This document shows, piece after piece, positions 26,831 through 39,670 of a DNA stretch of 64,000 nucleotides (position 1 is the first letter of the stretch; each line of letters opens with the position of its first letter). Source of the stretch: Wolbachia endosymbiont (group B) of Gerris lacustris (GTDB lineage: Bacteria; Pseudomonadota; Alphaproteobacteria; Rickettsiales; Anaplasmataceae); contig NZ_OZ034761.1 of assembly GCF_964028355.1 (NCBI RefSeq), positions 62,001 to 126,000 on the forward strand. The letters run 5' to 3'. A program made the translations under genes and the position numbers. A model generated the notes under the pieces. The model was not told the DNA's origin and ran no database searches. It was given only the letters and a program-made list of their open reading frames with translations.

Positions 26831-27371
26831 ATATCCTAACTTATATACATTATCTCTTAGTTTATTCCTTTCTTGAGATCATGTACAGGTTCTAATAGTA
26901 ATATTGGGGTTTTCCTCTATCCACACCTCAATTTGTTCAAGTTGACTTTGGTTCAATATAGTTTTTCTACGGCGTTGAGGTGGAGAAAATAATTTTTCTT
27001 CTCTTCCAAATTTTATGTGCTTTATCCATGTAGTAATTGCCTTTCTCGAAATGCAACATATTTTTGCTACAGCTGTTATACTGTGCTTTTTTGCTGCAAT
27101 TACAGCATTTAGTTTTTTTGCAACATACGCATTATTTCTTACTTTCTTCAGCATCTCTTTTGCTGATTCCACCACTTTTTCATCCAATAATTTTGATCTT
27201 AATGCCATCTAAACCTCGCTATTTTACTTACTCCAGTATGGCTTTTTTTCCATTATTGTCTATTCGTTGCTTGTATAGCGGGAATTGGTATAAACCTCGC
27301 TATTTTACTTACTCCAGTATGGCTTTTTTTCCATTATTGTCTATTCGTTGCTTGTATAGCGGGAATTGGTA

Positions 27372-28228
27372 TGAGGACCTGAGGGAACGAGTTTTAAAAG
27401 TGGTAGATGAGAAAAAAATGACTATGGAAGAAGTAAGGAAGATGTTCAAAATTGATAGAAAAACTATATACTGGTGGAGGAAAAGAAGAGAAGAAAGAGA
27501 AACCGTCTTCAGGCTATCAAAAGGGACATAGTCATAAAATTAAAGATTTAGATAGCTTTGTCAAATTTCTGGATGAAAACCGAGATATTACGATTGAAAA
27601 AATAATTGAAAAATTTGGCAACATGTGCAAAGATACAGTCTACAATTATCTTAAAAAAGTAAACTATACATATAAAAAAAACTTTTCTTTATCAGGAAAG
27701 GAATGAAGAGAAACGCAAGGAGTTCATAAAAAAAATAGAAGGAATAGAAAAAGAAAACTTGATATTCATAGATGAGTCTGGAGTAGAAGACAACAGATTT
27801 TATGAATATGGGTGGTCTCAAAAAGGCAAGAGGTTATTTGCCCAGGGTTTAAAAGAAAGAGGGTAAGCATAATTGGAGCACTAAATGAAGGAAAAATTAA
27901 AGCTTCCTGGGTAATTGAAGGCTACTGCAACAGCGAGATTTTTGATGCTTATGTAGAAAATATACTTGTTCCTGTATTAAAACCTAGACAGACTATTGTT
28001 CTCGATAATGCAAGCTTTCATAAATCTGCAAGGACGAAAAATTTGATAGAAAATATTGGGTGTAAAATTTTGTTCTTGCCTCCATACTCGCCAGATTTAA
28101 ATTCGATTGAGAAGTTCTGGTTTGCTATTAAGCATATCATAAGAAAAGTGCTGCCAAGCTTTTGGCCCAATATTAATTCGGCTATTGATTTTGTCTTTCA
28201 GTGCTCGGGGAAATCTTACTTTGGTTAG
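27372..28228 (+). pseudogene. second type of IS630 transposase, decayed
   Basis: A different IS630 transposase broken into at least four frames. In order: EDLRERVLKVVDEKKMTMEEVRKMFKI (helix-turn-helix), DLDSFVKFLDENRDITIEK, LIFIDESGVED (first Asp), IVLDNASFHKS (second Asp) and PPYSPDLNSIEKFWFAIK (Glu). Its 5' end abuts copy B of the other IS630, so the left terminus is lost. Right end not identified. The remaining bases to 28389 hold no gene. Confidence 0.85.
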
Positions 28229-29494
28229 CTATAGTACTGAGCATGTATTTCTGAACAGATCAAGAGTTATTTAAAAAAAATTGGGAACATTCAAAAAAAG
28301 TCCATCGATAAAATACAGAGATTTAATTATAGTCTTGTAATTTAGGTTCTTGGTTAAAAATTTTTATTTTATCAGATCTGATTAGAGAGGGGGATGTTCA
28401 AAAAAGTGTGTCAAACCGAATTTTTAGTTCAACTCAATTTTTAATCTACTAGGGAAAAAAATATCGAGTTGAGATATAGATAATGCCCAATCATGTACAG
28501 GCATCGTCCACTTTTCCTCCACCTTTCTTATAGCACAATATACCAGCTTGTACAAGGCATTTATGCTGGTGAATGCGCCTTTGGTCTTGGTAAATTTCCT
28601 AATTTGCCTGTGTAGCCCCTCGATGGGATTAGTGGTATAAATTAGCCTTCTAACAGGACCTGAATACTTGAAGTAACCAGATAAACTTTCCCAATTGTTC
28701 TGCCAAGATTTCACAACTAATGGATACTTTTCGCCCCATTTTTCCTCCAGCTCAAGCAAATAATTTTCTGCAATTTCTTTACTTGTAGCACGGTATATTT
28801 TTTTCAAATCATTCATGAAAACTTTTATATCTTTGCTCGATACGTATTCCAGAGAGTTCCGCATTTGATGCACAATACATTTCTGCTTTAGGAAATACGC
28901 TATTTATAGCTGTAGGAAAACTTTTTAGACCATCCACACAAGCAATCAGAATATCCTCTACTCCTCGCTCTTTTAGGTCATTTAATACACCCAACCAGAA
29001 GTTAGCTCCCTCACTTTCTGCTAAGTAAAAACCCAGTACTTCTTTTCTGCCATTTTGGTCTATTCCTAATATGTTATACATGCACTTATACCAATTCCCG
29101 CTATACAAGCAACGAATAGACAATAATGGAAAAAAAGCCATACTGGAGTAAGTAAAATAGCGAGGTTTAGATGGCATTAAGATCAAAATTATTGGATGAA
29201 AAAGTGGTGGAATCAGCAAAAGAGATGCTGAAGAAAGTAAGAAATAATGCGTATGTTGCAAAAAAACTAAATGCTGTAATTGCAGCAAAAAAGCACAGTA
29301 TAACAGCTGTAGCAAAAATATGTTGCATTTCGAGAAAGGCAATTACTACATGGATAAAGCACATAAAATTTGGAAGAGAAGAAAAATTATTTTCTCCACC
29401 TCAACGCCGTAGAAAAACTATATTGAACCAAAGTCAACTTGAACAAATTGAGGTGTGGATAGAGGAAAACCCCAATATTACTATTAGAGCCTGT

Positions 29495-30016
29495 TCATAA
29501 TCTTTTGAGGAGCAAGGCAGTAAAAGCTAGAACGACCATTTGTAGTCTAGTATTGAGTTTACGCTCGCAATTTTTCCATAACCGTCTACACTTTTCCAGC
29601 CAAGCAAAAGAACGCTCTACAACCCACCTTTTTGGCAATACAACAAAGGTATGTAATTCACTTCGTTTTATTACTTCAACGGTTGCACCAATAGTCGTTT
29701 TTATTTGAGTTGCAAAATTTTCTCCTGTATAACCTGCATCAACTAGTATATTTTGAACTTCGGAAAGATTTTTTCTTGCGTTACAAATCATCTCTACAGC
29801 AGCAGTACGATCTCCGATATTAGCTGTAGTAATATAAATTGCATGTGGCAAACCTTGCGTATCTACTGCAATATGACGCTTTATTCCTGAAATTTTCTTG
29901 CCGGCATCATAACCTTTTTCTTCAGCAATATCGGTGTTTTTTACACTTTGAGCATCAATGATGCAGAAGCTTGTTTTTGTATTCCGACCACTGTTGAAAC
30001 GAACCTCTCCAACTAA
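29495..30016 (-). CDS. IS5-type transposase, catalytic frame (copy 2)
   Basis: Same frame as in copy 1, with IIDAQS, VDAGYTGENF and VVERSFAWLEKCRR intact. Confidence 0.84.
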   Translation of the reverse strand, partial: LVGEVRFNSGRNTKTSFCIIDAQSVKNTDIAEEKGYDAGKKISGIKRHIAVDTQGLPHAIYITTANIGDRTAAVEMICNARKNLSEVQNILVDAGYTGENFATQIKTTIGATVEVIKRSELHTFVVLPKRWVVERSFAWLEKCRRLWKNCERKLNTRLQMVVLAFTALLLKRL

Positions 30017-30287
30017 TTTTTTTTAAGACAATTTCTAGAACACTTTCTCTATCTTCATTCGGTTTTTTACTCCATCTCTTGAAGTAATCGTAACAATTGC
30101 GCCATTTTGGAAACTCTTTTGGTAGCATTCGCCACTGACAGCCACTTTTTAGCACATAAAGTACACCGCAAAATAACTCATATAAATCCAGTTTTCTTGG
30201 TTTTGTTTTTTTTCTACAGGATTCTAGATCTGGTAATATAATCTCAAATCTTTCCCGACTTATATCACTTGGGTATACACTCCTCAT
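29955..30287 (-). CDS. IS5-type transposase, N-terminal frame (copy 2)
   Basis: 110 aa, same as copy 1 (MRSVYPSDISRERFE... to the frame end in KLLHH). Confidence 0.85.
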   Translation of the reverse strand: MRSVYPSDISRERFEIILPDLESCRKKTKPRKLDLYELFCGVLYVLKSGCQWRMLPKEFPKWRNCYDYFKRWSKKPNEDRESVLEIVLKKISWRGSFQQWSEYKNKLLHH

Positions 30288-30466
30288 ATATCCTAACTTA
30301 TATACATTATCTCTTAGTTTATTCCTTTCTTGAGATCATGTACAGGTTCTTAGAGAAATGAGAATAAGAATCCAAGAAAGATTTGGTTTGAATATCAGCA
30401 AATCCACAATACATCGTAATATGCAAAGAATGAAATTCTCATATATCACACCAAGACCAGTTCATA

Positions 30467-31042
30467 GTGGACAGGATAAAAATAAGCAAGAGGAGTTTAA
30501 AAAAAAACCTCAATGAAACTATTGTCATGCATTCTGAAAAAGAGCTATTTTTCTTCGATGAATCACGGTTTGGTACACATTCAAAAGTTGGACATGGGTG
30601 GTTTAAAAAAGGCAGTAGGACACAGGTTAAGGTAAAATTAGGTAGGGAAAATTTTTATCTCTATAGTGCAGTTAATCCCAGAAATGGAGAGAATTTTAGC
30701 TTATTTGCACCAAACGTCAACACTGCTTGTATAAATATATTCCTTGAACAGATGTCGCAATATTTAGGAATACGAAAGGCTTTTCTCGTGATGGATTGCG
30801 CTAGTTGGCATAAGTCAAAAAGTTTAAAGATACCTAAAAATATCGAAATTATATACCTACCACCATACTCACCTGACCTCAATCCTGTTGAGAGGTTTTG
30901 GTTATATATAAAACAGAACATTTTGCGCAATAAAATCTACGATACAATTGTTCTGCTTGAGAGCGCTTTGTGTAAATTTATTACCTCTCTTTCCCCTTCC
31001 ACGGTTAAACAACTCTGCAATGCTTCTTATTTGGTTCATTAA
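30467..31042 (+). CDS. IS630 transposase, DDE frame (copy G)
   Basis: Intact 191-aa DDE frame identical in sequence to copy A. Its partner frame is interrupted. Confidence 0.86.
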   Translation: MDRIKISKRSLKKNLNETIVMHSEKELFFFDESRFGTHSKVGHGWFKKGSRTQVKVKLGRENFYLYSAVNPRNGENFSLFAPNVNTACINIFLEQMSQYLGIRKAFLVMDCASWHKSKSLKIPKNIEIIYLPPYSPDLNPVERFWLYIKQNILRNKIYDTIVLLESALCKFITSLSPSTVKQLCNASYLVH

Positions 31043-31686
31043 TAATGAGAGTTGGTATTACTTACACAGCGACCGTCTTCTTTTACCTTAAAAAACATCC
31101 CATCCATAAATACTATTGGATACACTGATTGCAGTGGACGACTACGCCATTCATTGATTATAGGTAGTAATTTATCTGTAATTCCAGATATCTCTGCTGC
31201 AGATATTTTATGGTCATAAATTTCTTCCACATATGATGCTATATCTCTGTATCCCATACCACTTGCAAACATGTTCAAGACCTTTGTTTCAAGTTCTGGA
31301 TGTAGGCTTGTTTGCCTTTTTTTCACTATCTGTGGTTCAAAACTTCCCTCTCTGTCTCTTGGTGTCAATAGTTCAAATGAACCTGCACTTGTCTTCAAAG
31401 TTTTTCCATTTCTTCCGTTTCTACGATTGTTTTCTTTGCTTTCAGTAGATAAATGATTCTATTTCACCCTCCAAGCTTGCTTCAAGTAGCCTTTTTACAA
31501 ATGGCGTTAGTGCACCATCTTTTCCCATTAATGGTCTACCTTCTCGTATAGACGACAAGATATTTGTTTCTAATTCTTTATAATCTACCAAACCAGTAGT
31601 TCTATTTACTTGACTCATGTCAAACCTCCATTTTTACCTCAATTATATTGTACTTCTCGGTTTGACACACTTTTTTGAACATCCCC

Positions 31687-33516
31687 TTAGAGAGAGGATT
31701 TTCTTATCTCTTCCTTGCCTTCGTTTCCATTTCTGACAATTTTTTTCCCACTTAATATGTCACTGATTTCATCTCCTGTTAAAGTTTCAAACTCTAGTAA
31801 ATTCTCAGCAATGAGCTCCAAGTCTTTCTTACGCTTGGTCAAAATGTCTTTTGCTTTTTCATAGCAAGAAAATATAACTTTCTTTACTTCCTCATCTATA
31901 AGTCTTAACGTATCTTCAGAAATTGTCTCAGAATCATGTGTGATTTGTTCACGATTGTGATATATCGGCCCTATTTTGTCACTCATTCCCCATTTCGTTA
32001 CCATAGCACGTGATAAATCAGATGCTTGCTTTATATCTGAAGATGCACCACTTGTAATTTTATCATAACCAAAAATTAGTTCTTCTGCCACTCTTCCACC
32101 CATAGCAACAGTTATATCTGCTATCATCTTTTCTCTTGTGTGAGACACCCTATCTGTTTCCGGTAGTCTCATAACTAAACCGAGTGCTCTACCACGTGGA
32201 ATAATAGTTGCTTTGTGTATTGGATCAGAGGCAGGCATATTAACTGCAACTACTGCATGACCCGCTTCATGGTAAGCAGTAAGTTTTTTTTCTTCCTCCG
32301 TTATAACTAAGGACCTTCTTTCCATACCCATCATCACTTTATCACGTGCATACTCAAAATCATCCATAGTAACAATTTTCTTATTTCTTCTTGCAGCAAT
32401 AAGCGCGGATTCATTCACTAAATTTGCTAGATCAGCCCCTGAGAAACCTGGTGTTCCCCTTGCAACTGTTTTTACGTTTACATCTGGCGCTATTGATATT
32501 TTCTTTATATGCGTATTTAATATTCTTTCACGCCCATTTATATCAGGTAAAGAAATAGTAATCTGTCGATCGAAACGACCAGGTCTAAGTAGCGCTGGAT
32601 CTAGCACGTCTGGACGGTTAGTTGCAGCAACTATTATCACACCTTCATTAGACTCGAAACCATCCATCTCAACCAGTAACTGGTTTAATGTTTGTTCCCT
32701 TTCGTCGTTACCGCCACCAAGACCAATGCCGCGATGCCTACCTACTGCATCTATTTCGTCTATGAAAATTATACAAGGAGCATTTTTCTTGCCTTGATCA
32801 AACATATCCCGAACACGGCTTGCACCAACACCGACAAACATTTCAACGAAATCAGATCCAGAAATACTAAAAAACGGTACATTAGCTTCACCTGCAATTG
32901 CACGAGCAAGTAGAGTTTTACCAGTTCCAGGGGAACCAATTAAAAGACATCCTTTTGGTATCTTCCCACCTAACACTTGAAATTTTTGCCTTTGTTTAAG
33001 AAAATCAACAATTTCAACCAACTCTTCTTTTGCTTCATCAATCCCAGCAACATCATCAAATGTCACTTTTTTTCCAGTAGTCATAAGCCTAGCTTTTGAT
33101 TTGCCAAAGCTTATAGTTCTATTACCTCCTGCTTGCGTTTGTTTAAAAAGGAAAAGTAATAAACCGATAAAGATAAGCGTCGGAACCCATTGAATAAGTA
33201 GTCCACCAATTATACCTATTGCAGAATCTCCAATTGAAAAGGAGAACTTCACTTTCCTATCATGCAAACTTTTTATTAAGTCACTATATATAACACCACT
33301 TGAGTTAAAGGCTGACCCATCCCTAAACTTTCCTTCGATGCTTTGGTTTCTTATTGTAACATTTTCTATATCATTATCTTCTAGTCTAGTTAAAAATTCT
33401 GAAAAAGGTATGGTTGTTTTACTCTTAACTATACTTCCGCTGAACTGAATATAAGCAACTGAAATAAGAACAATAATTACTAACCAGATCAATAAGCCTT
33501 CTAAAAATTTTTTCAT
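31687..33516 (-). CDS. ftsH: ATP-dependent zinc metalloprotease FtsH
   Basis: Membrane AAA+ protease degrading misfolded membrane proteins and regulators. Seen: two membrane helices (about 6-26 and 104-124) around a periplasmic domain, Walker A GSPGTGKT at 194-201, [11 protein letters not shown], the second region of homology [18 protein letters not shown], and zinc motif HEAGH in the C-terminal half. 609 aa, slightly short at the flexible C-terminus. The stop codon lies in the 8-base duplication of an IS256-type insertion, so native 3' sequence beyond it is displaced. Follows tilS after 12 bases. Confidence 0.96.
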   Translation of the reverse strand: MKKFLEGLLIWLVIIVLISVAYIQFSGSIVKSKTTIPFSEFLTRLEDNDIENVTIRNQSIEGKFRDGSAFNSSGVIYSDLIKSLHDRKVKFSFSIGDSAIGIIGGLLIQWVPTLIFIGLLLFLFKQTQAGGNRTISFGKSKARLMTTGKKVTFDDVAGIDEAKEELVEIVDFLKQRQKFQVLGGKIPKGCLLIGSPGTGKTLLARAIAGEANVPFFSISGSDFVEMFVGVGASRVRDMFDQGKKNAPCIIFIDEIDAVGRHRGIGLGGGNDEREQTLNQLLVEMDGFESNEGVIIVAATNRPDVLDPALLRPGRFDRQITISLPDINGRERILNTHIKKISIAPDVNVKTVARGTPGFSGADLANLVNESALIAARRNKKIVTMDDFEYARDKVMMGMERRSLVITEEEKKLTAYHEAGHAVVAVNMPASDPIHKATIIPRGRALGLVMRLPETDRVSHTREKMIADITVAMGGRVAEELIFGYDKITSGASSDIKQASDLSRAMVTKWGMSDKIGPIYHNREQITHDSETISEDTLRLIDEEVKKVIFSCYEKAKDILTKRKKDLELIAENLLEFETLTGDEISDILSGKKIVRNGNEGKEEIRKSSL

Positions 33517-33528
33517 TTCTACTTCTAA

Positions 33529-34824
33529 CTAAACACTAATCAAGCTTACCAAATTTTGTTTTATGGTGCTATTAATAATGCATAGCACCCTATCATCATC
33601 AGTATTTTTCCCATTATAATTTACATCTAGATAAGCAATCACTTTTCCATCTTTTTGCACTGTAGGTAAAGAGTAGTAAACTTCAGAGCAATAACCATAA
33701 TTTTTTAAAAACTCAGGGATTTTTTGTGTTTTCTTCAGCGGAGCAATAGTTACTGAACATTCTTGATCTCCAAGTATTGTGCAGCTAAATCTATTGTCCC
33801 ATGTAATAGGTTCATACATAGGCAAATTTACAGTAACTTCTTGTATCTTTGACGATTCTCTAATTATCAAGATGCTTTCTCCATATTTTCTTATTTTACA
33901 TCCAGAGAGTGTACTGTTAATATCACTATCTTTTTGCAATATTTTGTTAAATATTGCGATAAGGCTACCGTACCTTGGTTTATAGTGCTTGTTGACAATT
34001 GCCATTATAGAATAAAGAAGAAGCCTTAAAGCTATTTCCTCTGGCAGTTTATAAAGTTCATCTAGTTTAATTTCAATATAACCAAGATCATGAATATTAA
34101 TGCAGTCATTAAATGCAAGGCGTGTGTAGTGCATAAACGCTTTTGCAGCTCTTTTCATATGAAGTGCTGTAAGGCATATTCGCTCTGTTAGAACATCTTG
34201 ATTATCACTTGCTTTAAGCAAGTTACGGTATAGAGTTCGCCTGTATTTTAAGTCATAGTTGCTTCTATCTTCGACCCATCTTAACTGATGAAGCTTAGCA
34301 TACCTTTCTATTTCACTACGACTAAAATTTAACAACGGCCTAAATATATAAACACCATTTAAGAAAGATTTGTAATCCATTGATGATAATCCATCTACGC
34401 CACTACCTCGCTCTAATCTCAACAAGAACGTTTCTGCTTGATCATTTTTGTGGTGAGCAACAAATAAATATTTAACATTATTATTTTTACACCATTTTGT
34501 TAATAAGTTATACCGTGCTTTTCGTGCCTGCAACTGAATATTGCCTTTAATATTTTTCTTTTCCCAATTTAATAAGAACGATTCCTTTGCTCCAAGTTCT
34601 TTTGCATAACTCATAGCAAAACTAGCCTCTCTTTGAGATTCTAAACGTAATCCATGATTTACTGTTAATGCTATAGGGGCTAAAAGCTTGTTTTTTTTTG
34701 CCCAGTTAATCATCAAGTGCAATAAAACTACACTGTCTATACCGCCTGATACTGCAACCACAATTTGATTATTATGAAAGGCAAAGTTATTAATTATATC
34801 TTGAAATAACAACTCTAATTGCAT
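33529..34824 (-). CDS. tilS: tRNA(Ile)-lysidine synthetase
   Basis: Converts C34 of the CAU-anticodon tRNA-Ile to lysidine so that it reads AUA, essential in AT-rich genomes. Seen: PP-loop SGGIDS at 26-31, [21 protein letters not shown] and [15 protein letters not shown] in the N-terminal domain, plus a C-terminal substrate-binding region. 431 aa, normal. Sits between pal and ftsH, a conserved proteobacterial order. Confidence 0.95.
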   Translation of the reverse strand: MQLELLFQDIINNFAFHNNQIVVAVSGGIDSVVLLHLMINWAKKNKLLAPIALTVNHGLRLESQREASFAMSYAKELGAKESFLLNWEKKNIKGNIQLQARKARYNLLTKWCKNNNVKYLFVAHHKNDQAETFLLRLERGSGVDGLSSMDYKSFLNGVYIFRPLLNFSRSEIERYAKLHQLRWVEDRSNYDLKYRRTLYRNLLKASDNQDVLTERICLTALHMKRAAKAFMHYTRLAFNDCINIHDLGYIEIKLDELYKLPEEIALRLLLYSIMAIVNKHYKPRYGSLIAIFNKILQKDSDINSTLSGCKIRKYGESILIIRESSKIQEVTVNLPMYEPITWDNRFSCTILGDQECSVTIAPLKKTQKIPEFLKNYGYCSEVYYSLPTVQKDGKVIAYLDVNYNGKNTDDDRVLCIINSTIKQNLVSLISV

Positions 34825-34931
34825 TATGTTCCTTGATATTTAGGTAAACCAGAACTATCTAAATTATACTACCATAACACCTCAATAGAAACTAAGCTAA
34901 CAATCTTAGAAGCAACAAGTTTAGCAATTGT

Positions 34932-34964
34932 ATCATCCCAGTGCTAGCGCTGAACACTGGGATT
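34932..34964. repeat. single palindromic repeat upstream of tilS
   Basis: ATCCCAGTG and CACTGGGAT arms around a short spacer, one solitary unit of the palindromic family between tilS and pal. It sits just past the pal stop and could also form a terminator-like hairpin. Confidence 0.75.
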
Positions 34965-34973
34965 GAAAGGAAA

Positions 34974-35453
34974 CTAATTTTTTATTCCAGAGAATGAAAA
35001 CTCTACTCTACGATTTTTAGCATGATCTCTCTCATACTTGGAATTTCTAGAATCATCTTTTACATTAACCAAAGGCTCAGTTTCACCTTTAGAAGCAGTT
35101 TTTATTCTGTTTTCTAGATAAGGTGTACAGCTGACCATAAATTTTTTAGCTGCATCTGCTCTTCTAGCACCTAGTGCAAGATTATACTCGTGAGAACCAC
35201 GATTGTCAGTATGACCAGTTAAAGTGACCTTTGCGTCAGGATTATTTTGTAACACTTCCATCACGTCAAGTAATGCATCTGCACTCACTTCACCGATACT
35301 AGATTCATCATAATCAAAGAAAACTCTTTTATCAATCATTTGCTTAACAATGGGATTCATTTTATTTTTTGTGTTTACTTCTTTTTTAGGGCAAGAACTT
35401 ACACCGGTAAGCAGCAAACAAAAACAACACATCATAACCAGCCTACTCCACAT
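34974..35453 (-). CDS. pal: peptidoglycan-associated lipoprotein Pal
   Basis: Outer-membrane lipoprotein of the Tol-Pal system. Seen: signal peptide RLVMMCCFCLLLTG with lipobox VSSC (lipidated Cys about residue 21), and an OmpA-like domain FDYDESSIGE...LTGHTDNRGSHEYNLALGARRADAAKKF that binds diaminopimelate-type peptide. 159 aa. In Wolbachia Pal is a known immunogenic lipoprotein. Promoter region of 279 bases is shared with the divergent M32-like gene. Confidence 0.95.
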   Translation of the reverse strand: MWSRLVMMCCFCLLLTGVSSCPKKEVNTKNKMNPIVKQMIDKRVFFDYDESSIGEVSADALLDVMEVLQNNPDAKVTLTGHTDNRGSHEYNLALGARRADAAKKFMVSCTPYLENRIKTASKGETEPLVNVKDDSRNSKYERDHAKNRRVEFSFSGIKN

Positions 35454-35732
35454 TACTAAACCTCCATAAATTTTAAGTATAGTGCGTAATTTTAACTTTA
35501 GTATTAATAATCTCCCTATATTATAATGTAGTCAAGGAAAATAAAATACTAAATATTTCACTTACAATACAATTTGATAATTAATTTTCTGATAAGATGC
35601 TCAATTCTTAGCAATGAAGTACAATAGAAGAATAAAAATACAATTTTTTATTGTACTTTAAGCAAATATACTTTTAACTTTATTATTAATCTATTACGAT
35701 ATTAAGCAGATGTTTCAAAGCAATGAATAAAA

Positions 35733-38239
<2,507 letters not shown>

Positions 38240-38286
38240 GTTGTTTTTGAAGATCGAATTGTTTTGATGGAATTATGTAATATAAA

Positions 38287-38440
38287 TGAGATCCCAGTGT
38301 CACGCACCAAGTAATTTAAGGCAATTTCCAGCAGGAAGGGGTGTTATCCCAGCGCTTGACACTGGAACTTGATTACAAATAAGTATGCTGTTTCGATGAA
38401 ATTGTGTAATAGAAACTGGATTCCAGTGCTTGATACCAGG
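38287..38440. repeat. palindromic repeat fragments between mreB and mnmA
   Basis: Degenerate units: GATCCCAGTGTCACGCACC at about 38290, ATCCCAGCGCTTGACACTGG near 38346, and GGATTCCAGTGCTTGATACC near 38419. The last lies in the open frame upstream of mnmA and gives a false N-terminal extension. Confidence 0.75.
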
Positions 38441-38449
38441 TTTGTGTTT

Positions 38450-39571
38450 ATGAATTATATGCTAAAAGAATTTGAAATTGAACCTTTATTAAAAGATAAA
38501 GCTCCGCATCAAACTAAGGCTATTGTTGCAATGTCCGGGGGAGTTGATAGCTCCGTTGCTGCAGCACTGCTGTATAACCTTGGGTACGAAGTGATAGGTG
38601 TGACTCTTCAGCTATATGGCACTGATGGCAATGCTAATGCAAAAAAAGGTGCATGTTGCGCTGGACAGGATATCTATGATGCTAAAAACGTGGCTGAAAG
38701 TGTTGGCTTTCCTCATTATATTTTAAATTACGAAGAAACATTTAAAAAGGAAGTAATAGAAGATTTTGCGAATACTTACATGCGTGGGGAAACCCCCATA
38801 CCATGTATAAGATGTAATCAAACAGTAAAATTCCGCGATCTATTACAAGTTACAAAAAATCTCGGTGCTGATGTACTCGTGACAGGACATTACGTAAGAA
38901 GGTTAGAAAAAAATGGTGAGGCAAAGCTATATAGAAGCATTGATAACAGTAAAGATCAAAGTTATTTTTTGTTTGCAACTACTGAGGAGCAATTAAAGCT
39001 TTTGCGATTTCCACTAGGTGGGTTCTATAAAAATGATATAAGAAAATTAGCAAAGTATTTTGGCTTACAAATTTCTGAAAAGCCAGACAGCCAAGATATA
39101 TGCTTTGTTTCCAAAAGCTATAGTAAGACAATAGCTAAATTAGCTCCACAGTCTATACGAAAAGGTAAAATAGTGGATACTCATGGAAAAGTGTTAGGTG
39201 AACACAGCGGCATAGTAAATTTTACAGTAGGACAAAGAAGAGGCCTATGCATCGCACACAGTGAGCCTCTTTATGTAGTAAGAATCAATACAGAAAATAA
39301 TGAGGTTGTAGTAGGTCCAATCAATGTATTAATGAAAAAAAAGATATTGGTCAAAGAGTTAAATTGGTTAGAACGACCAAAAGAAGGTATGGAAGTAACT
39401 GTAAAGCTCAGGTCATCACATGCAGGAAGCTTAGCGACAATATATTCAACTGACGAAAAAAATAAAGCCTGTGTCATTTTAAACGACGATTACTTTGGCA
39501 TCAGTCCAGGTCAAGCTTGTGTGGCATATAAAGGTGAACAAGTTATCGGTGGAGGGTGGATATGTTCTTAA
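38450..39571 (+). CDS. mnmA: tRNA 2-thiouridylase MnmA (TrmU)
   Basis: Thiolates U34 of Lys, Glu and Gln tRNAs. Seen: PP-loop SGGVDSS at 29-35, [24 protein letters not shown] with the catalytic Cys, and PDSQDICFV with the partner Cys. Start chosen at the ATG at 38450 (373 aa, family-like length). The frame is open 27 codons further upstream, but that part (WIPVLDTRF) is translated palindromic repeat. Confidence 0.93.
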   Translation: MNYMLKEFEIEPLLKDKAPHQTKAIVAMSGGVDSSVAAALLYNLGYEVIGVTLQLYGTDGNANAKKGACCAGQDIYDAKNVAESVGFPHYILNYEETFKKEVIEDFANTYMRGETPIPCIRCNQTVKFRDLLQVTKNLGADVLVTGHYVRRLEKNGEAKLYRSIDNSKDQSYFLFATTEEQLKLLRFPLGGFYKNDIRKLAKYFGLQISEKPDSQDICFVSKSYSKTIAKLAPQSIRKGKIVDTHGKVLGEHSGIVNFTVGQRRGLCIAHSEPLYVVRINTENNEVVVGPINVLMKKKILVKELNWLERPKEGMEVTVKLRSSHAGSLATIYSTDEKNKACVILNDDYFGISPGQACVAYKGEQVIGGGWICS

Positions 39572-39670
39572 CTAAAAGCTTTAATGCAGAATGTAAACGT
39601 ACAATAATATTTATTGCTATTTTACCCTATATCGCTTCTACTATAAAGTAGAACATTATAGGTTTTAGCA

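Larger units (their letters stand above)
26030..26892 (-). mobile_element. IS5-family element (ISWpi1-like), copy 1 (863 bp)
   Basis: Ends GAGCCTGTTCATAATCT and (inverted) GAACCTGTACATGATCT. Flanked by TAA on both sides (26027-26029 and 26893-26895); intact IS630 copies give the empty site with a single TAA. Two overlapping transposase frames on the minus strand. TNA duplications and the split transposase fit the IS5/IS1031-related ISWpi1 group of Wolbachia; the exact name was not checked. Confidence 0.9.
25863..27208 (-). pseudogene. IS630 DNA-binding frame (copy C), interrupted by IS5
   Basis: The 159-aa frame is split: the first 105 or so residues (to NPNITI) are at 26893-27208 and the rest (EMRIRIQERFG...) at 25863-26029. 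The IS5-type element lies between, with TAA duplicated. Confidence 0.88.
25322..27290 (-). mobile_element. IS630-family element copy C, carrying an IS5-type element
   Basis: Full 1103-bp IS630 after removal of the 863-bp IS5-type element and its 3-base duplication. Ends TACCAACTC and AATTGGTA are intact. It sits inside copy B with a TAA duplication. Confidence 0.92.
24297..27371 (-). mobile_element. IS630-family element copy B, split by insertion of copy C
   Basis: The left 1.02 kb runs 24297-25321 and the missing 81-base right end is found at 27291-27371. In between sits copy C at a TAA trinucleotide that is present on both sides (25319-25321 and 27291-27293) and once in the intact element. 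The outer flanks TCA and TGA do not match, so the neighbourhood of this copy has been rearranged. Confidence 0.9.
29487..30349 (-). mobile_element. IS5-family element (ISWpi1-like), copy 2 (863 bp)
   Basis: Same length and ends as copy 1. TTA duplicated at 29484-29486 and 30350-30352. It occupies the same IS630 position as copy 1 but in the opposite orientation relative to its host element. Confidence 0.9.
29171..30516 (+). pseudogene. IS630 DNA-binding frame (copy G), interrupted by IS5
   Basis: Residues 1-105 of the 159-aa frame lie at 29171-29486 and the remainder at 30353-30516. The break is at the same codon as in copy C. Confidence 0.87.
29089..31057 (+). mobile_element. IS630-family element copy G, carrying IS5-type copy 2
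   Basis: 1969 bp, equal in length to copy C: 1103 bp of IS630 plus 866 bp of IS5 with its duplication. TTA flanks both sides (29086-29088, 31058-31060), and the related IS256 sequence near 47360 shows the empty site with one TTA. Confidence 0.92.
28424..31618 (-). pseudogene. IS256-family transposase, frameshifted and interrupted
   Basis: Mutator-type transposase homologous to the intact-looking copy at 46796. Pieces in order from 31618 downward: MSQVNRTTGLVDYKELE, GSFEPQIVKKRQTSLHPEL, FMDGMFFKVKEDG (first Asp), then IS630 copy G, then CVDGLKSFPTAINSVF (second Asp), a small deletion, and TNPIEGLHRQIRK. Its C-terminus ...FPSRLKIELN is complete, unlike the other copies. Confidence 0.88.
28390..31686 (-). 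mobile_element. IS256-family element copy 1, decayed, carrying IS630 copy G
   Basis: Terminal inverted repeats GGGGATGTTCAAAAAAGTG and its reverse complement. An 8-base target duplication TTAGAGAG flanks it (28382-28389 and 31687-31694). The right duplication contains the ftsH stop codon, so ftsH keeps its end. Inside lies IS630 copy G at a TTA duplication. Confidence 0.9.

Noticed and set aside
27037..27531. Long plus-strand frame across the IS630 end into the second IS630
   Set aside because: It is the antisense of the IS630 DNA-binding frame joined by chance to the decayed transposase.
28270..28300. Sequence GGGAACATTCAAAAAAAG as an additional IS256 terminus
   Set aside because: It resembles the terminus, but no matching second end, transposase or target duplication is attached to it.
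28809..29342. Fusion-like frame joining IS630 antisense with IS256 transposase residues
   Set aside because: Only the part below 29089 is native IS256 transposase; the rest is antisense of IS630 copy G.
38369..38449. N-terminal extension of MnmA (27 residues)
   Set aside because: It is translated palindromic repeat (WIPVLDTRF), and the family-like start is the ATG at 38450.
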